From Moniliophthora roreri (Eukaryota; Basidiomycota; Agaricomycetes; Agaricales; Marasmiaceae): a stretch of DNA of 64,000 nt. Below, in pieces: positions 45,696 to 56,577 of this stretch. Each line of letters begins with the position of its first letter. The stretch's first letter is position 1. Made by a program: the position numbers and the translations under genes. The notes under the pieces were generated by a model. The model was not told the origin of the DNA. It worked only from the letters and a program-made list of their open reading frames with translations, and ran no database searches. The stretch is from positions 930,001 through 994,000 of the forward strand of contig LATX02000089.1 in NCBI GenBank assembly GCA_001466705.2, given 5' to 3'.

Positions 45696-46514
45696 TAGGG
45701 CTGTTCACCGTAACCGTATATGGTTACGACCGTACATTTTACAGTGACTTGACGGATTCTTTTTCTCCATCACCGTACCGTATAGGGCTTAGACGGCCGT
45801 ACTGTACGGTTATCGACAGGTGCCCATTAGGCGCGCACCAGGAATCACCAGCGAGATCCGTTTGGAGACCTCTCGACTGTCTGTGAAGGTGGAGATGGTG
45901 ACTAAGGGTCATGAATACCAAGCATGGAGTTGGAGTGGGCTTCTAGTGAGTTGCTGGTGGATAATTGTGCTTATTTGGTCTGTTTGCTGCTTCTCTGGGT
46001 GAAGCTTGCCATGCAGATGACGAACAATGATGTTTATTTTGTGTTTCTAGGACCTCAAGGGTGTAGCAACGTGTCCCGAGTGCTAAACTTGCCAAGCCAA
46101 GCAAAGGTGCAAGACAGTCAGGTACTAATTCATGAGATCAAAGTCTAGCAACGCACCTTTTACCACATTCTCACCCCATTGTACACTTCCTTCAAGTCTT
46201 GAGGCCTCCAGTGTACTCCTGTAGTGCTCTGGGGTAGTGTGAGTGGGTCAACGTTGACAGAAGACGACAGTGATGAAACTCGGCGGAACGGCGTCGGACA
46301 TTCCCGACGAAGCAAATCATTTCCCGGGACGGCGTGCCGACATCTTGGTTTCGATTTCGACGACCATCGCTCCAACCTGTATACAGCCGTATGTACGGCC
46401 GTCAAGATGGTGTTAACCCGTACCGTCCACCGTACCGTATGGAGGGAAAAACAGAACTCGCCGGTACAGCCGTAACCATTGCCACCGTATATACGGTGAC
46501 GGCGAACAGCCCTA
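45696..46514. mobile_element. Non-autonomous hAT-like DNA transposon (819 bp)
   Basis: The left end reads TAGGGCTGTTCACCGTAACC and the right end, reverse complemented, TAGGGCTGTTCGCCGTCACC: imperfect terminal inverted repeats of about 27 bp. Both sides carry the identical 8-bp TACGGAGG (45688-45695 and 46515-46522), a target-site duplication of hAT length. Subterminal regions are full of ACCGTA/TACGGT motifs in both orientations, probable transposase-binding sites, and a perfect palindrome lies just inside the left end. There is no transposase frame, so mobility would need a helper elsewhere. It lies between decarboxylase copies 1 and 2 and is absent from the equivalent site after copy 2, so it inserted after duplication. 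CpGs are plentiful, so it is young or unmethylated. Confidence 0.85.
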
Positions 46515-47020
46515 TACGGAGGCGGGAAACGTCATTCGGAGTGACAGCGAAGCCTTTAGCTATCATTCACAAAGAGGCAGGAGCGTGTGTTTGCCACCCT
46601 CCCACGGCATCGGGGGCCCAAGATCATACAGACTACGCTCAACTCGGCACCTGCTGACATTGCCTGATCTAGCATTGCACGGCCGCACCGTTACCTTGTC
46701 ATCATGCCTCCACTTTAAGGCTCCATCATCTCATTCTCGCATGAACACGCCTTCATAAACTTTTATGGAAGCACAACCTCAAAATCTCCGCTTTCAAGTT
46801 TTTAATAAGAATTCTAGGTATGAATTACTTTGACCCCGTAAAGCGCTAGGTACTGTTGAATCTGATTGCCGTACTCTACACCATGGTGTCGGGCTGAGCA
46901 GGCATGAGCATTGAAGCGTGTAGTGGGGTAGGTTGGGCGTTAGCGGTTAGGTGGGTCTATTGCCAAAAAGGGTAGGAGTGCTGCTAAAAAGGTTAGTGCA
47001 GCTCGTTCAACATGGCTTCC

Positions 47021-47105
47021 TTGGCGTGGAACTGTGGTGCATTGGCGTGGAACTGTGGTGCATTGGCGTGGAACTGTGGCGCACTTGATGTGGAACTGTG
47101 GTGCA
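47021..47105 (+). repeat. Minisatellite, 21-bp unit, four copies
   Basis: TTGGCGTGGAACTGTGGTGC(A) is repeated at 47021, 47042 and 47063, and with changes at 47084. The equivalent place in copy 1 (about 40585-40608) and copy 3 (about 52347-52368) has one unit, so the array arose after duplication. Confidence 0.85.
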
Positions 47106-47269
47106 CCTGGCGTGGGTGGTGCAACCGGCCGCAGGGGGCAGAAGGAAGAGGAAAATTCGCGACTTCTGCTAGTCCTGAAGCTGAAGCATCCTCCGCCATG
47201 CAATACAAATGAAAGCGTAGTATCCATTTTTGCCTTGACGAAATACCTGAACCATGCTGATGGTATTTT

Positions 47270-47539
47270 GTGCGTTCATCCTCGCACAAGCGCTCGTATT
47301 CCTTCCTTTATTCCTTATCCGGGATATTGTAAAGTTGAGTACGACAGCGCTTATTGTGAATGCGTTTATTGTTGCTAGGCTCATATACATTTTTGGGAGC
47401 GAAATTTCTTTGATTGTAGAACGTGGGACTAGAGAGGTTCAATTGGTGAATTGGGGCAAGGCAAGTTTATTTGTGGGAACGGCCGTGTTTTCCTTTGAAG
47501 GGATTGGGTTGGTGAGTTGCTCTTGTTACTCCTAATGAC
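47270..47539 (+). pseudogene. AVT internal fragment, inverted, with intron border
   Basis: The plus strand reads LSTTALIVNAFIVARLIYIF and VQLVNWGKASLFVGTAVFSF. It matches the reverse complement of the AVT gene at about 37623-37896. The match runs on past the exon end into the AVT intron (GTGAGTTG, then GTTACTCCTAATGAC), so genomic DNA, not cDNA, was copied. It replaces part of the upstream block of decarboxylase copy 2 about 0.2 kb before its ATG. CpG-type changes against the parent are few. Confidence 0.85.
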
Positions 47540-47598
47540 GTGTATTCCAGCTACCAATCCCAAGAAGAGGGTCATGACGGACTTGGGTCTGCATTCTG

Positions 47599-47606
47599 CA
47601 TAAATA
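47599..47606 (+). promoter_or_regulatory. TATA box, decarboxylase copy 2
   Basis: CATAAATA sits 144 nt before the ATG as in copy 1. It lies just beyond the inverted AVT fragment, so only about 60 nt of native upstream promoter remain between the insertion and the TATA box. Confidence 0.55.
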
Positions 47607-47749
47607 CCTGCAGGATATGGCTGAACGACCTCAACTCGATATCCTCTTTCAAATTCTACAACCCATTCTCCATTCTCAATTGACAAACTGTACGTCGAGC
47701 TCATGGATCTAATTCGTCGGCTGTATCTGACCATTCATTCCAGTCAATC

Positions 47750-49122
47750 ATGTCGACCACGACGCGTCCTCCCGTCGATGCTTTCCGTCGTAGAGGATGG
47801 CTTCCTATCTCTCAAGAAGTCTATAATGACTATATCAATAAGTTGAAGCACGAAATCACTGGTCCCGCCAAAAGGATGCCTGGCCCCGGCACGCTCTATG
47901 ACACCGTCGGCGCTGCCCCTGAACTACTTGAGCCCGTCAAAGAGTTCAAGGAGTTCATCGAGACCAACGCTGTTGTCTATACGGACGTCGTTCGTATGTT
48001 TGACGGGATAACTGAGTTTGTGCGTACTGCTCCATCTTCCTTACAAGTTCTCACTAATACTGGGATGTTCTCTAGCCGACCACGTACCAGGAGATGCTCC
48101 TCGTATTCAACAAGATCTTCCGCGAGGCTCCCCAATTCGGCTCTCTTGGTCCTCCCATGTACATGATCATGGCCAGGGTCATGAACACAGAGGGTGGCTT
48201 CTCCGCCTTCACAAAGCAGATCTTCAATCGCTACATGAAGCAGATGCTGAAGACATGGGAGCTGTACCTCTTGTCAAAGGACTCGACCAATGTCCTTAAT
48301 ACTGATGTCGGAGGATGGTTCAGCGACAAAGCCATAGAGGCGATGTTGCAGGAATACCCCAATAGGACATTCGCGGAGGTGTTCATCTGCGATCCCAATG
48401 CACCTGCTTGGGGTTTCACATCCTACGAAGATTTCTTCAACCGCCGCTTCCGCACACCCGAAGTTGATCGTCCCACAGGCGATATCAACGACCTCACCAT
48501 CGTCAGCGCAGCCTGTGAATCCGCTCTGTACGCGATCAAGGTTAATGTCCAAAAGACCGACGAATTGTTCATCAAGGACGAAGCTTACTCCCTCGTTCAT
48601 TTACTCGCCAACGACGAATCCGTTGATTCCTTCGTAGGCGGTACTGTCATTCAGTCCTTCCTCAACACCACCGGCTATCACCGTTGGCATACCCCTGTAA
48701 ACGGCGTCATCAAGAAGATTGTCGAGGTTCCAGGCACTTACTTTGCTCAAGCACCATCCACCATCGGATATCCCATCCCCGACGATGATTCCGCCCTTCC
48801 TCCATACTTGCAGTCCCTTACGTACTTTGCCAACACCGCTGCTCGTATGCTTGTTTACATCCAGGCCGACAACGCGAGCATTGGCCTCATGTGCTTCATT
48901 GCCATCGGTATGACCGAGATCTCCACTTGCGAGGCTACTGTCTTTGAAGGCCAGCATGTCAACCGTGGCGACGAGTTGGGCATGTTCCATTTCGGTGGAT
49001 CTTCGAGTGCATTGGTGTTCAATAAAGGAGCAAATATCCAGGTTGGCAGCGATTTCACAACGCCAGGAGTCAACCTCCCCATTAACGCACCCATTGCTGT
49101 CGCTACTCCTCCTCCTTCCTAA
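47750..49122 (+). CDS. PsiD/tryptophan-decarboxylase-like pyruvoyl decarboxylase, copy 2
   Basis: Exons 47750-48019 and 48076-49122 give 438 aa with the same intron site as copy 1. Most of the protein equals copy 1; differences include HEITGPAKRMPGPGTLYDTV, PQFGSLGPPMYMIMARVMNT, DPNAPAWGFTSYEDFFNRRF and AARMLVYIQADN. The self-cleavage segment LGMFHFGGSSSALVF is intact, as are YHRWH and the APSTIG motif. The frame is open, so it should encode an active enzyme. Its promoter context is altered: an inverted AVT piece and a minisatellite lie upstream, which may change expression relative to its sisters. Confidence 0.9.
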
Positions 49123-50370
49123 ATACGCCAGGTACGTGGTTTCTCTTATTCGATGAGAATACCTTAGTGACAGTTGTTTGCAGTGCTCTTTTTGACCGAG
49201 ATGTATAAAGAAAGTGTCCCGTTGAATGTACTACAATATGTAACAACACCGTTATCATCGTTTATCGGTGTTGCCTAAGTATTCTGCCATATGAATATAA
49301 CCAAGTTGCAACACTAGAAAACGCATTGCATACCTGATAAGGCCCATAATGACAGCATCTGGAAGTATAATAGGTAGTGATAGCAGCTGAGATATGCAAG
49401 AGATGCATCGAAAACGGTAACGCGACGCGTTCTGACGCGTCAAAAAGGCGTTATGGGTGATGGGCAAAAACTGAGTCAGGGTTTGAACTGGTTAGGCCGT
49501 CTACAGGCCCTAATCATGGAAGTCAAGGTTCCCAGTGGTTCCCTTCTACATTCTGGCGTTCTATCTCACACTCTCAGTCAGAGCGTCCACTCACCGTCAT
49601 CTCTCAGATATACTATCTATCATTCACCTTAGTCTCGCTTAGCTAAATAGCCAGGTATAGTGGTGACGGTCAACCGGTTGGCTGGTTCGTCGACCGCTCA
49701 ACATCGGTGAGCACACCCAGTGACCCACTCAGTTAACTAGACATTTGTTTGAGTCGAATAAGATGCCGAATAGGTCAAGCAATGTTGCATTACTTCAGAA
49801 TCCGATCGTAACAGTACGGTTAATGGAGCGAGCGCTGAGGTTCTGGGAATCTGATCAGTATGAGGATGCGGAATGCGATGGATAGAGTATGTAATCTTCA
49901 TGTTAAACTCTGAGAGTATACGTAGATCTTCTCGGTCAAAATGTCTCTGACCAATGTGAGGCAGATGTTTGAGAAGGTGCCATGTATCCATTCACTTGTG
50001 CCCGCCCAACGACAACGCAGCCTCAGGCCCCCATTACACCCAGCATACTCTCCTCTACTACCACAAGTCAATATCCCAGTCAAATTCGCGTCCGCCTCCA
50101 TGAGTATCCCGACGGCACCGACAGCATTGTGATTTTGTGTTGCAAGCGAGCTTCTTCTTTCACGATGCAGCTGCTTGAATGCATCTTGATCGTGTTCGGC
50201 AGCTTGGGCTCCCGAAACTGCGAGAGACGAGTCTGTTAGATGGCCACGGGTATTGTTATCAAAAACCGGTGAATGTGCGAAGAACACGTGCTTTGGATAG
50301 TTTCGAGGTAGGGATTTTGGGTTGTCTCTGTATATGTGAAATAAAGGCATCCACAGGATGAATGCAGCTG
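49123..50370. repeat. Duplicated 3' flank of decarboxylase copy 2
   Basis: Homologous to 43027-44230, colinear through the CAGTCAGAGCGTCCACTCA landmark and the region open on both strands (minus 49898-50350, reading EADANLTGILTCGSRGEYAG). It keeps about 31 nt missing from copy 1. The 5' part (about 49440-49860) corresponds to the CpG-decayed copy at 60895-61690. Confidence 0.6.
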
Positions 50371-50589
50371 TGTAAGCGTTCGTTTACGAGTCGGGTACGA
50401 AGATAGCGATCTAAAGCTCGCTGTGATCAGTTTTGTTAAACTGACTTCACCAAAGCTTTTTGAGTACTTTCCTTGATAGATGTCTCGGGGTAAGGAACAC
50501 CACGGTCAGGGTAACATTACTGTACCACATTGGGAGTTGAGTACGTTGAGTGGCCGACGGGATAAGGTGGGCAGGGGACAGTCAATTCA

Positions 50590-50940
50590 AAGTACTGTTA
50601 ATGTTATTCATGCTTGCCTTCTTCCCTGGAGACCAAGTGCCTACGAGAAGCTCCGGCTTTTTTTAGGCAAGTTGTCAAGGCCCAAGGGCGGTGTCGTAGG
50701 TTCGGGAGCAGGACGTAGAGGTGATCCATCATTAAAAAGGGGTGTTAAGAAGAGCGTGGCTTTGGAGTGTTGAATACTGCGAGGAGGAATGTTGAGAGGA
50801 GGAGTACCAGAGTATTGAGCATGGAGATTGATGCGGATGTCGACGCTACTGGCGAATGAACGAGAGACGTTGTTGTTATTGGAGTCGTCGTTGAGAATGG
50901 GTTGACAAATGTTTACAGGACGTGGAGACGACATGCTAGT
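50590..50940 (-). pseudogene. AVT gene 5' fragment 2
   Basis: The minus strand keeps the AVT start (MSSPRPVNICQPILNDDS) and SFASSVDIRINLHAQYSGTP, then skips to SPLRPAPEPTTPPLGL and ends near KKSRSFS. The ATG is at about 50934. A segment of the parent (GNTPRPGSSSPA region) is shortened and the transport core is absent. It is more complete than fragment 1 and must be a duplicate rather than a gene. Confidence 0.75.
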
Positions 50941-53419
50941 CAACGAGTCATGATCAAGACGGTCAAGTTGAAGCGTTGAAGACGGAGACCTGAAAGTTAC
51001 GAATTCGGAACGAAGTCGTCTTTCGTCTTCTTTTATCGGGGCCAGTTTTCATGGCCCAATTTACGCACGGTCACATGTGCTCTGGTTCACATAAGCTACG
51101 TTTTCGGAAATAGTTATTCCAAATCCCACAGTCGGTTCATTGAGTATGACTCCTTGCGGTTTTTCCTCCTGCCCTCGAGGAGACTTGGCAAACTTTGTCT
51201 CCCACTCACTTACATTTTGCTTGTCTCATGTTGCTCGAGGGTGCCTTACCATATCGGTCAACAAAAAAAAACGATGGTCGACTGCAACATGGCTAGGGCA
51301 CATTTGGGTTTGCCTGCGAGGAGCTAGCCGAAGGCTGGGCGACGAGCAGGCGAGAATATTTATTGGAAAGTTCATCAAGAAGGGGCTGAGCCATGGGCGA
51401 GGCATCCTTCATATTCCAGGGCTCGGAGAAGCTGGCTGAACTTCAAAAACCAGTAATGGATAGCACTTTGCAGTTTGAGTCACTAGATCTACTCTAGATA
51501 TGGATATTGAGTCCGATTTTGGACCTTGAAAGGACGAACGTCGTACATGTCGGCGGTTTACGCTGACCCACTTGAACTAGTTGCCTGATTTGACAAGGCC
51601 TGAAAGTCAAATCGGACCATTTTACTCACGGTGACTACAACAACATCGCCGTCCGCAGCAATCCGCTCATACCATCAGCAGCCCATTTCTCCTGGCCTCC
51701 GCAAATGTCATTGCTCGAGCAGCTACTGGTATTTGCACGGCCGGACCAACAGCCTCGTTTGCGAGGTTACTATTAGTATTTACTTCGTCACCATGTTTCC
51801 ACTCCAAGGCTCCGTCGTCTCATTCCCATATGAACATTCCTTCATGGACTCGTCCCTGATTAACGCCTACAGCTAGGAGCATAGCCTTGTCGGTCGTCTT
51901 ACTAAAAATTTTCACCTACCAATGGTCCTTTGAAAATGTGAGTCAAAAATTTCCGTTTTCAAGCTTTCAGTGATAAGCTTTCCAGGTATGTGTTACTTTG
52001 ATGCTCTATCAGTCATTCATTGGTCGGTCACTACAGGAAACTCTACAGGGGCAGTCGAAAGACATGTAGATGAAACCATTGGTTCAACGTCATAGCCTGT
52101 GCACAGCGTAGCGCATCATTCAGCAGTTCTAGTTCACAGGCTGCCCCGCAAAGCGCTAGGTACTAGTTGAATCTGATTGCCGGACTTTACACCATGGCGT
52201 CAGCTGAGCAGGTACGAGTATTGAAGCGCGTAGGGGGGTAGGTTGGGCGTTAGCGGTTAGGCGTTAGTTGCTAGGTGGATTTATTGCCGAAGAGGGTAGG
52301 AGTGCTGCCGAAAAGATTAATGCAGTTCGTTCAACATGGCTTACTTAGCGTGGAATTGCGGTGCACTTGGCCTAGGTGGTGCAACTGGTCGCAGGGCAGG
52401 GGCAGAAGGTCCTTGATTGTATAATCCCCCATCAAGTCGCACCATCCTAATCTACAGCAACTTGCGGGTCTTCGTTTCGTCGTACCTTTCCCTATTCTCG
52501 AAAACTATATATGACAATCACCTTGGTCCAGGAGGAGGATTCGTGACTTCTTCTAGTCCCTGAAGCTGAAGCATCCTCCGCCATGCACGGAATACAAAGA
52601 GGACCCTCACGAGAATGAAAGCTTAGCACCCATTCCTGCTGATGATATTTTGTGCGTGTCTACAAGTATCCGTGGTCAGGAACTAATCCATTTTTGTCCA
52701 TGAGGAGATCAATCCTCGGCATTCATACCTAGAGTTGAATTATCACATTGAATACGAATATCAGGCATTGATTGGACTCGGCCAGTATTCCTTGCTGATT
52801 CAGAAGAGAAGCACCTATCTTGTCGGAAGGTCGTTTTGGATCACAAGGTGCAAAATGCTACTCTTCTCCAGTAGCTGGAAAACCCGCGGAACATACCTGT
52901 ACACGACCTTCACGTTCGTATAGAGTTCAGGCTACTAGCCGACCCGGTCAAAACCCCAAAATGACTCTTGTTACGCCACCTGCCTGTGTTGATCAGTTAT
53001 ACCCTGTTGCGTCAGCGATTGGTCGACGCAAACTTTCGCTTCCGTCCCGAGCACGTTCATCATCATATCGTCGATTGCGATCCGGTACTCGACAAGACAA
53101 CATATTGGCTGATGTAGTGCAGCTAACTCGGAAGGGCCTTGATTAATTCTGGTTACTCGATCGCTGATCTGGAGTCACCCTTCCTTCCGCCGGTACCCCG
53201 TGGCTACTTTTGTACCAGTGATAGGTGCCATTTAGTATTGACAGTAGCTAGAATACTTTGCATGCGCCGTGACGTGTGAATATTTCTGTAGAGTGCAAAG
53301 TTTGACTGATGGCGACGGCGACTGCCAACCCTTTCTCTTTCGAAAGGTTTACATGGGTCGTGTATTCCAGCCGCTGCCAGTCCCACGAAGAGGGTCATGA
53401 CGGAACTGTCCGCGTTCTG
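50941..53419. other. Spacer and decarboxylase copy 3 upstream block
   Basis: 50941-51720 shows nothing supported. From about 51730 the sequence parallels 40150-41500 and 46665-47260 (GCACGGCCG tract, CACAGGCTGCCCCGC, TCCTCCGCCATGCA), including one unit of the copy-2 minisatellite. No gene was found. Confidence 0.45.
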
Positions 53420-53427
53420 CATAAATA
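53420..53427 (+). promoter_or_regulatory. TATA box, decarboxylase copy 3
   Basis: CATAAATA lies about 139 nt before the ATG at 53566, in the same sequence context as copies 1 and 2. Confidence 0.55.
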
Positions 53428-53565
53428 CTTGTAGGACATGGCTGAACAACCTCAACTCGATATCCTCTTTCAAGTTCTGCAACCTATACTCTTAATTGAC
53501 GAACTGTACGTCGAGCTCATGGATCCAACTCGCCGTCTGTATCTGACTATTCATTCCAGTCAATC

Positions 53566-54936
53566 ATGCCGACCATGACTAGTATGCGTCCTTCCGCCGA
53601 TGCTTTCCGTCGTGCAGGATGGCTTCCTCTCTCCCAAGAGGTCTATGACGACTATATGAAAAAGTTGGAGAAGGAAATTACCGGTCCCGCCAAGAGAATG
53701 CCTGGCCCCGGCACGCTCTATGACGCCGTCCGCAGTGCCCCTGAGCTTCTTGAGCCCGTCAAGGAGTTCAAGGACTTTATCGAGACCAACGCTGTTGTCT
53801 ATACGGACGTCGTTCGTATGTTTGACGGCATAACTGAGTTTGTGCGTACTGCTTCTTCTTCCCTAATAAGTTCTCACTAACACTGGTATGTTCTCTAGCC
53901 GTCTACGTACCAGCAAATGCTCCTCATATTCAACAAGATCTTCCGCGAGACTCCTAAGTTCGGCTCCCTTGGTCCTCCCATGTCCATGGCCATGGCCAGG
54001 GTCATGAACACAGAAGGTGGCTTCTCCGCCTTCACAAAGCAGGCCTTCAATCACCACGTCAAGAAGATGCTGAAGACATGGGAACTGTACCTTTCGTCAA
54101 AGGACTCGACCGATGTCCTTGATTCTGATATCGGAGGATGGTTCAGCGACAAAGCAATAGAGGCGATGTTGAAGGAATACCCCAATAGGACATTCGAGGA
54201 GGTTTTCATCTGCGATCGCAATGCGCCTGCCTGGGGTTACACATCCTACGACGATTTCTTCGCCCGGCGCCTCCGCACACCCGACACTGATCGTCCCACA
54301 GGCGACATCAAAGACCTCACCATCGTCAGCGCAGCCTGCGAATCCGATCTGTACGCAATCCAAAAGGACGTCCAAAAGACCGACGAGTTGTTCATCAAGG
54401 ACGAAGCTTACTCCCTCGTTCATTTACTCGCCAACGACGAGTCCGTCGATTCCTTCATCGGCGGCACCGTCATTCAATCCTTCCTCAGCACCACCGATTA
54501 TCACCGCTGGCATGCCCCTGTAAATGGCGTTATCAAGAAGATCGTCGAGGTTCCAGGCACTTACTTTGCTCAAGCACCATCCACCATCGGATGTCCCATC
54601 ACCGAGGATGATCATCCATACTTGCATTCCCTCACTTACTTTGCCAACACCGCTGCTCGTATGCTCGTTTACATCCAGGCCGACAACGCGAGCATCGGTC
54701 TCATGTGCTTCATTGCCATCGGCATGTCCGAGATCTCCAGCTGCCAGGCTACTGTCTTTGAAGGCCAACATGTCAACCGTGGCGACGAGTTGGGCATGTT
54801 CCATTTCGGTGGATCCTCGAGTGCTTTGGTGTTCAATAAGAAAGCAAATATCCAGGTTGGCAGCGAGTACATAGAGCCAGGATCCCACCTCCCTATCAAC
54901 GCACCCATTGCTGTCGCTACTCCTCCTCCTTCCTAA
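53566..54936 (+). CDS. PsiD/tryptophan-decarboxylase-like pyruvoyl decarboxylase, copy 3
   Basis: Exons 53566-53841 and 53899-54936 give 437 aa. It is the most diverged copy. It starts MPTMTSMRPSADAFRR, two residues longer, and has a three-residue deletion in the loop after CPITEDD where the sisters have PDDDSALPPY. Other changes are SYDDFFARRLRTPDTDRP, ESDLYAIQKDV and YHRWHAPVNG. LGMFHFGGSSSALVF and the APSTIG motif are kept. The frame is intact. As the outlier it may be the oldest duplicate; substrate preference could differ because the changed loop lies near the APSTIG segment. Confidence 0.9.
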
Positions 54937-55546
54937 TTACGCCAGGTACGTGATTTCCCTTATTCGATGAGATTACCCTAGTGACAATCGTTTGCAGTAC
55001 TCTTTTGACCGAGATGTATAACAAAGTGTCCTATTGAATATACAATATGTAACAACACCGTCATCATTATTCATCTTTGTGGCCTAGGTATTCTGCCATA
55101 TGAATATAACCAAGTTATAACACTAGAAAACGCGTTGTATGCCTGATGAGGCCCATAATGACAGCATCTGGGAGTGTAATAGGTAGTGATAGTAGCTGTC
55201 AAGAGGGCCGATATGCAAGAGACGCATTAGGGCTAGTTACCGTACCCGATGATCCAAAGGAGGCTCAAAGTTGATGGGAGAGTTGACCAATTATGGCCAT
55301 ACGCAGCTCTGCTGAATCTGCATTGAGTGTTCGCGAGCCTTTAGTCATCGAATATTGCAAAGGAAATGAATTTGAACGACAGAACACAGTTTTATCGTAG
55401 ATGAAAATGGTGAAAGGAAGTTTTTTTTTACGTCTTCTATTGTCTGAAAGACTTCTTACTGAACGTTGTTGTCATTGAAGACCGCCGAGGGTTATTAGTA
55501 TGGGTACACATGTGAAAAACCAGCGGCTCACCTTCGTCACTCCAAC
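54937..55546. other. 3' flank of decarboxylase copy 3
   Basis: The first 250 nt match the flanks of copies 1 and 2 (TCTGCCATATGAATATAACC, GGCCCATAATGACAGCATC). Homology then stops before the CAGTCAGAGCG landmark. No gene. Confidence 0.5.
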
Positions 55547-55769
55547 AATGTCGGACTTTTTGTAAAGCGCTTATAATATTTTCGGCTTATCGGCCCCTAT
55601 AGGCGCTGATAACCGGCGGAATTGGGGCTATCACGGCCTCTTACGGGGGATTATAGGACTATTATAGGCAGGTTATCACAAAAACGGCACTCATAAGGGC
55701 CGATAATACAAGTGAAAATCTTAAGCGACATTTGGGCGCTTATCACCGAAAATAAAAAGTTCGGACATT
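55547..55769. repeat. Candidate MITE with short inverted ends
   Basis: The left end AATGTCGGACTTTTTG and the reverse complement of the right end, AATGTCCGAACTTTTTA, are near-identical. The interior is rich in CTTATCGGC/GCCGATAA motifs in both orientations. No clear target-site duplication was found, so superfamily is open. Confidence 0.45.
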
Positions 55770-56577
55770 AATCCATTGCTCCCTTGGTCAGAATTCCCAA
55801 TCTAATCAATGAAGTGTTGAGACAGAACGGAGACATAAAGCGCAGTGGAGTGTGCTCAACTCACATTTGTACAAGAGCTTGCTAGAACCTTGAGGGTTGT
55901 AGAGGTGCAATGTGCAGAGTAGTCAATGTAAATTGAACTAAAGAATGTAGCTACATACATGCTTGCTTTTATACTACTCTAAAGGATAAGTTCCGTGGAT
56001 AAACGGTGAAACCTAGTAAGCTATGGATGTAAGCTACTGAATACTTGTGAGACGAAGTATCCAAGAATAATGTGTCTTGGAGAGACACAATACAATCGTC
56101 TGACAGCGGAAGGAACTATACATGAGTTCTACATGAGTTCTACTGTATTGTGCATGAGGCTACAATACTCCTACTGGACGAGGGAGCACTCCTATGACTG
56201 TAGTGCAAGCTCCGGAGAAGCTCAGGAACGTACTTTGTAAGTTCCGTAGTTGATCACAGATGCAAGTAATACAATAACTAGTGTTCCTAATGTACCTAGT
56301 TTAGTATAGTACAGGTACAGTGCTTCAACATGAAGGCCCCAGAAAATGAGCAATGATTTTTCGTTAGTGGTGTTAATGGCGTTGAAGGAGGTAACTAGGT
56401 TTGGACGACGTGAAAGGAACCAGAGTGATGTTGAAGGAAAAGAAGTCATGGGACGGCAATCTCTCCCGATTTGGAAGCCATCACTGCATTAAGCGCCCAC
56501 CGAGACTGTACCTTTCTTCCCTCCACTGGGCTACAGTACGGGTCCATAACCGTATCTTATGGACCTGTATAGATGGT
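55770..56577. other. Spacer before the copia element
   Basis: About 800 nt, AT-rich, with a local direct repeat (CATGAGTTCTACATGAGTTC near 56120) and no supported gene. Confidence 0.4.

Noticed and set aside
45696..46514. CRISPR-like or satellite repeat array because of recurring ACCGTA motifs
   Set aside because: Motifs are short, in both orientations and confined to a unit with inverted ends and a target duplication; a DNA transposon explains them.
41654..54936. A psilocybin-type biosynthetic cluster
   Set aside because: Only the decarboxylase family is present; no kinase, methyltransferase or P450 partners are visible in the window. FunK1 and MATE genes are not specific partners.
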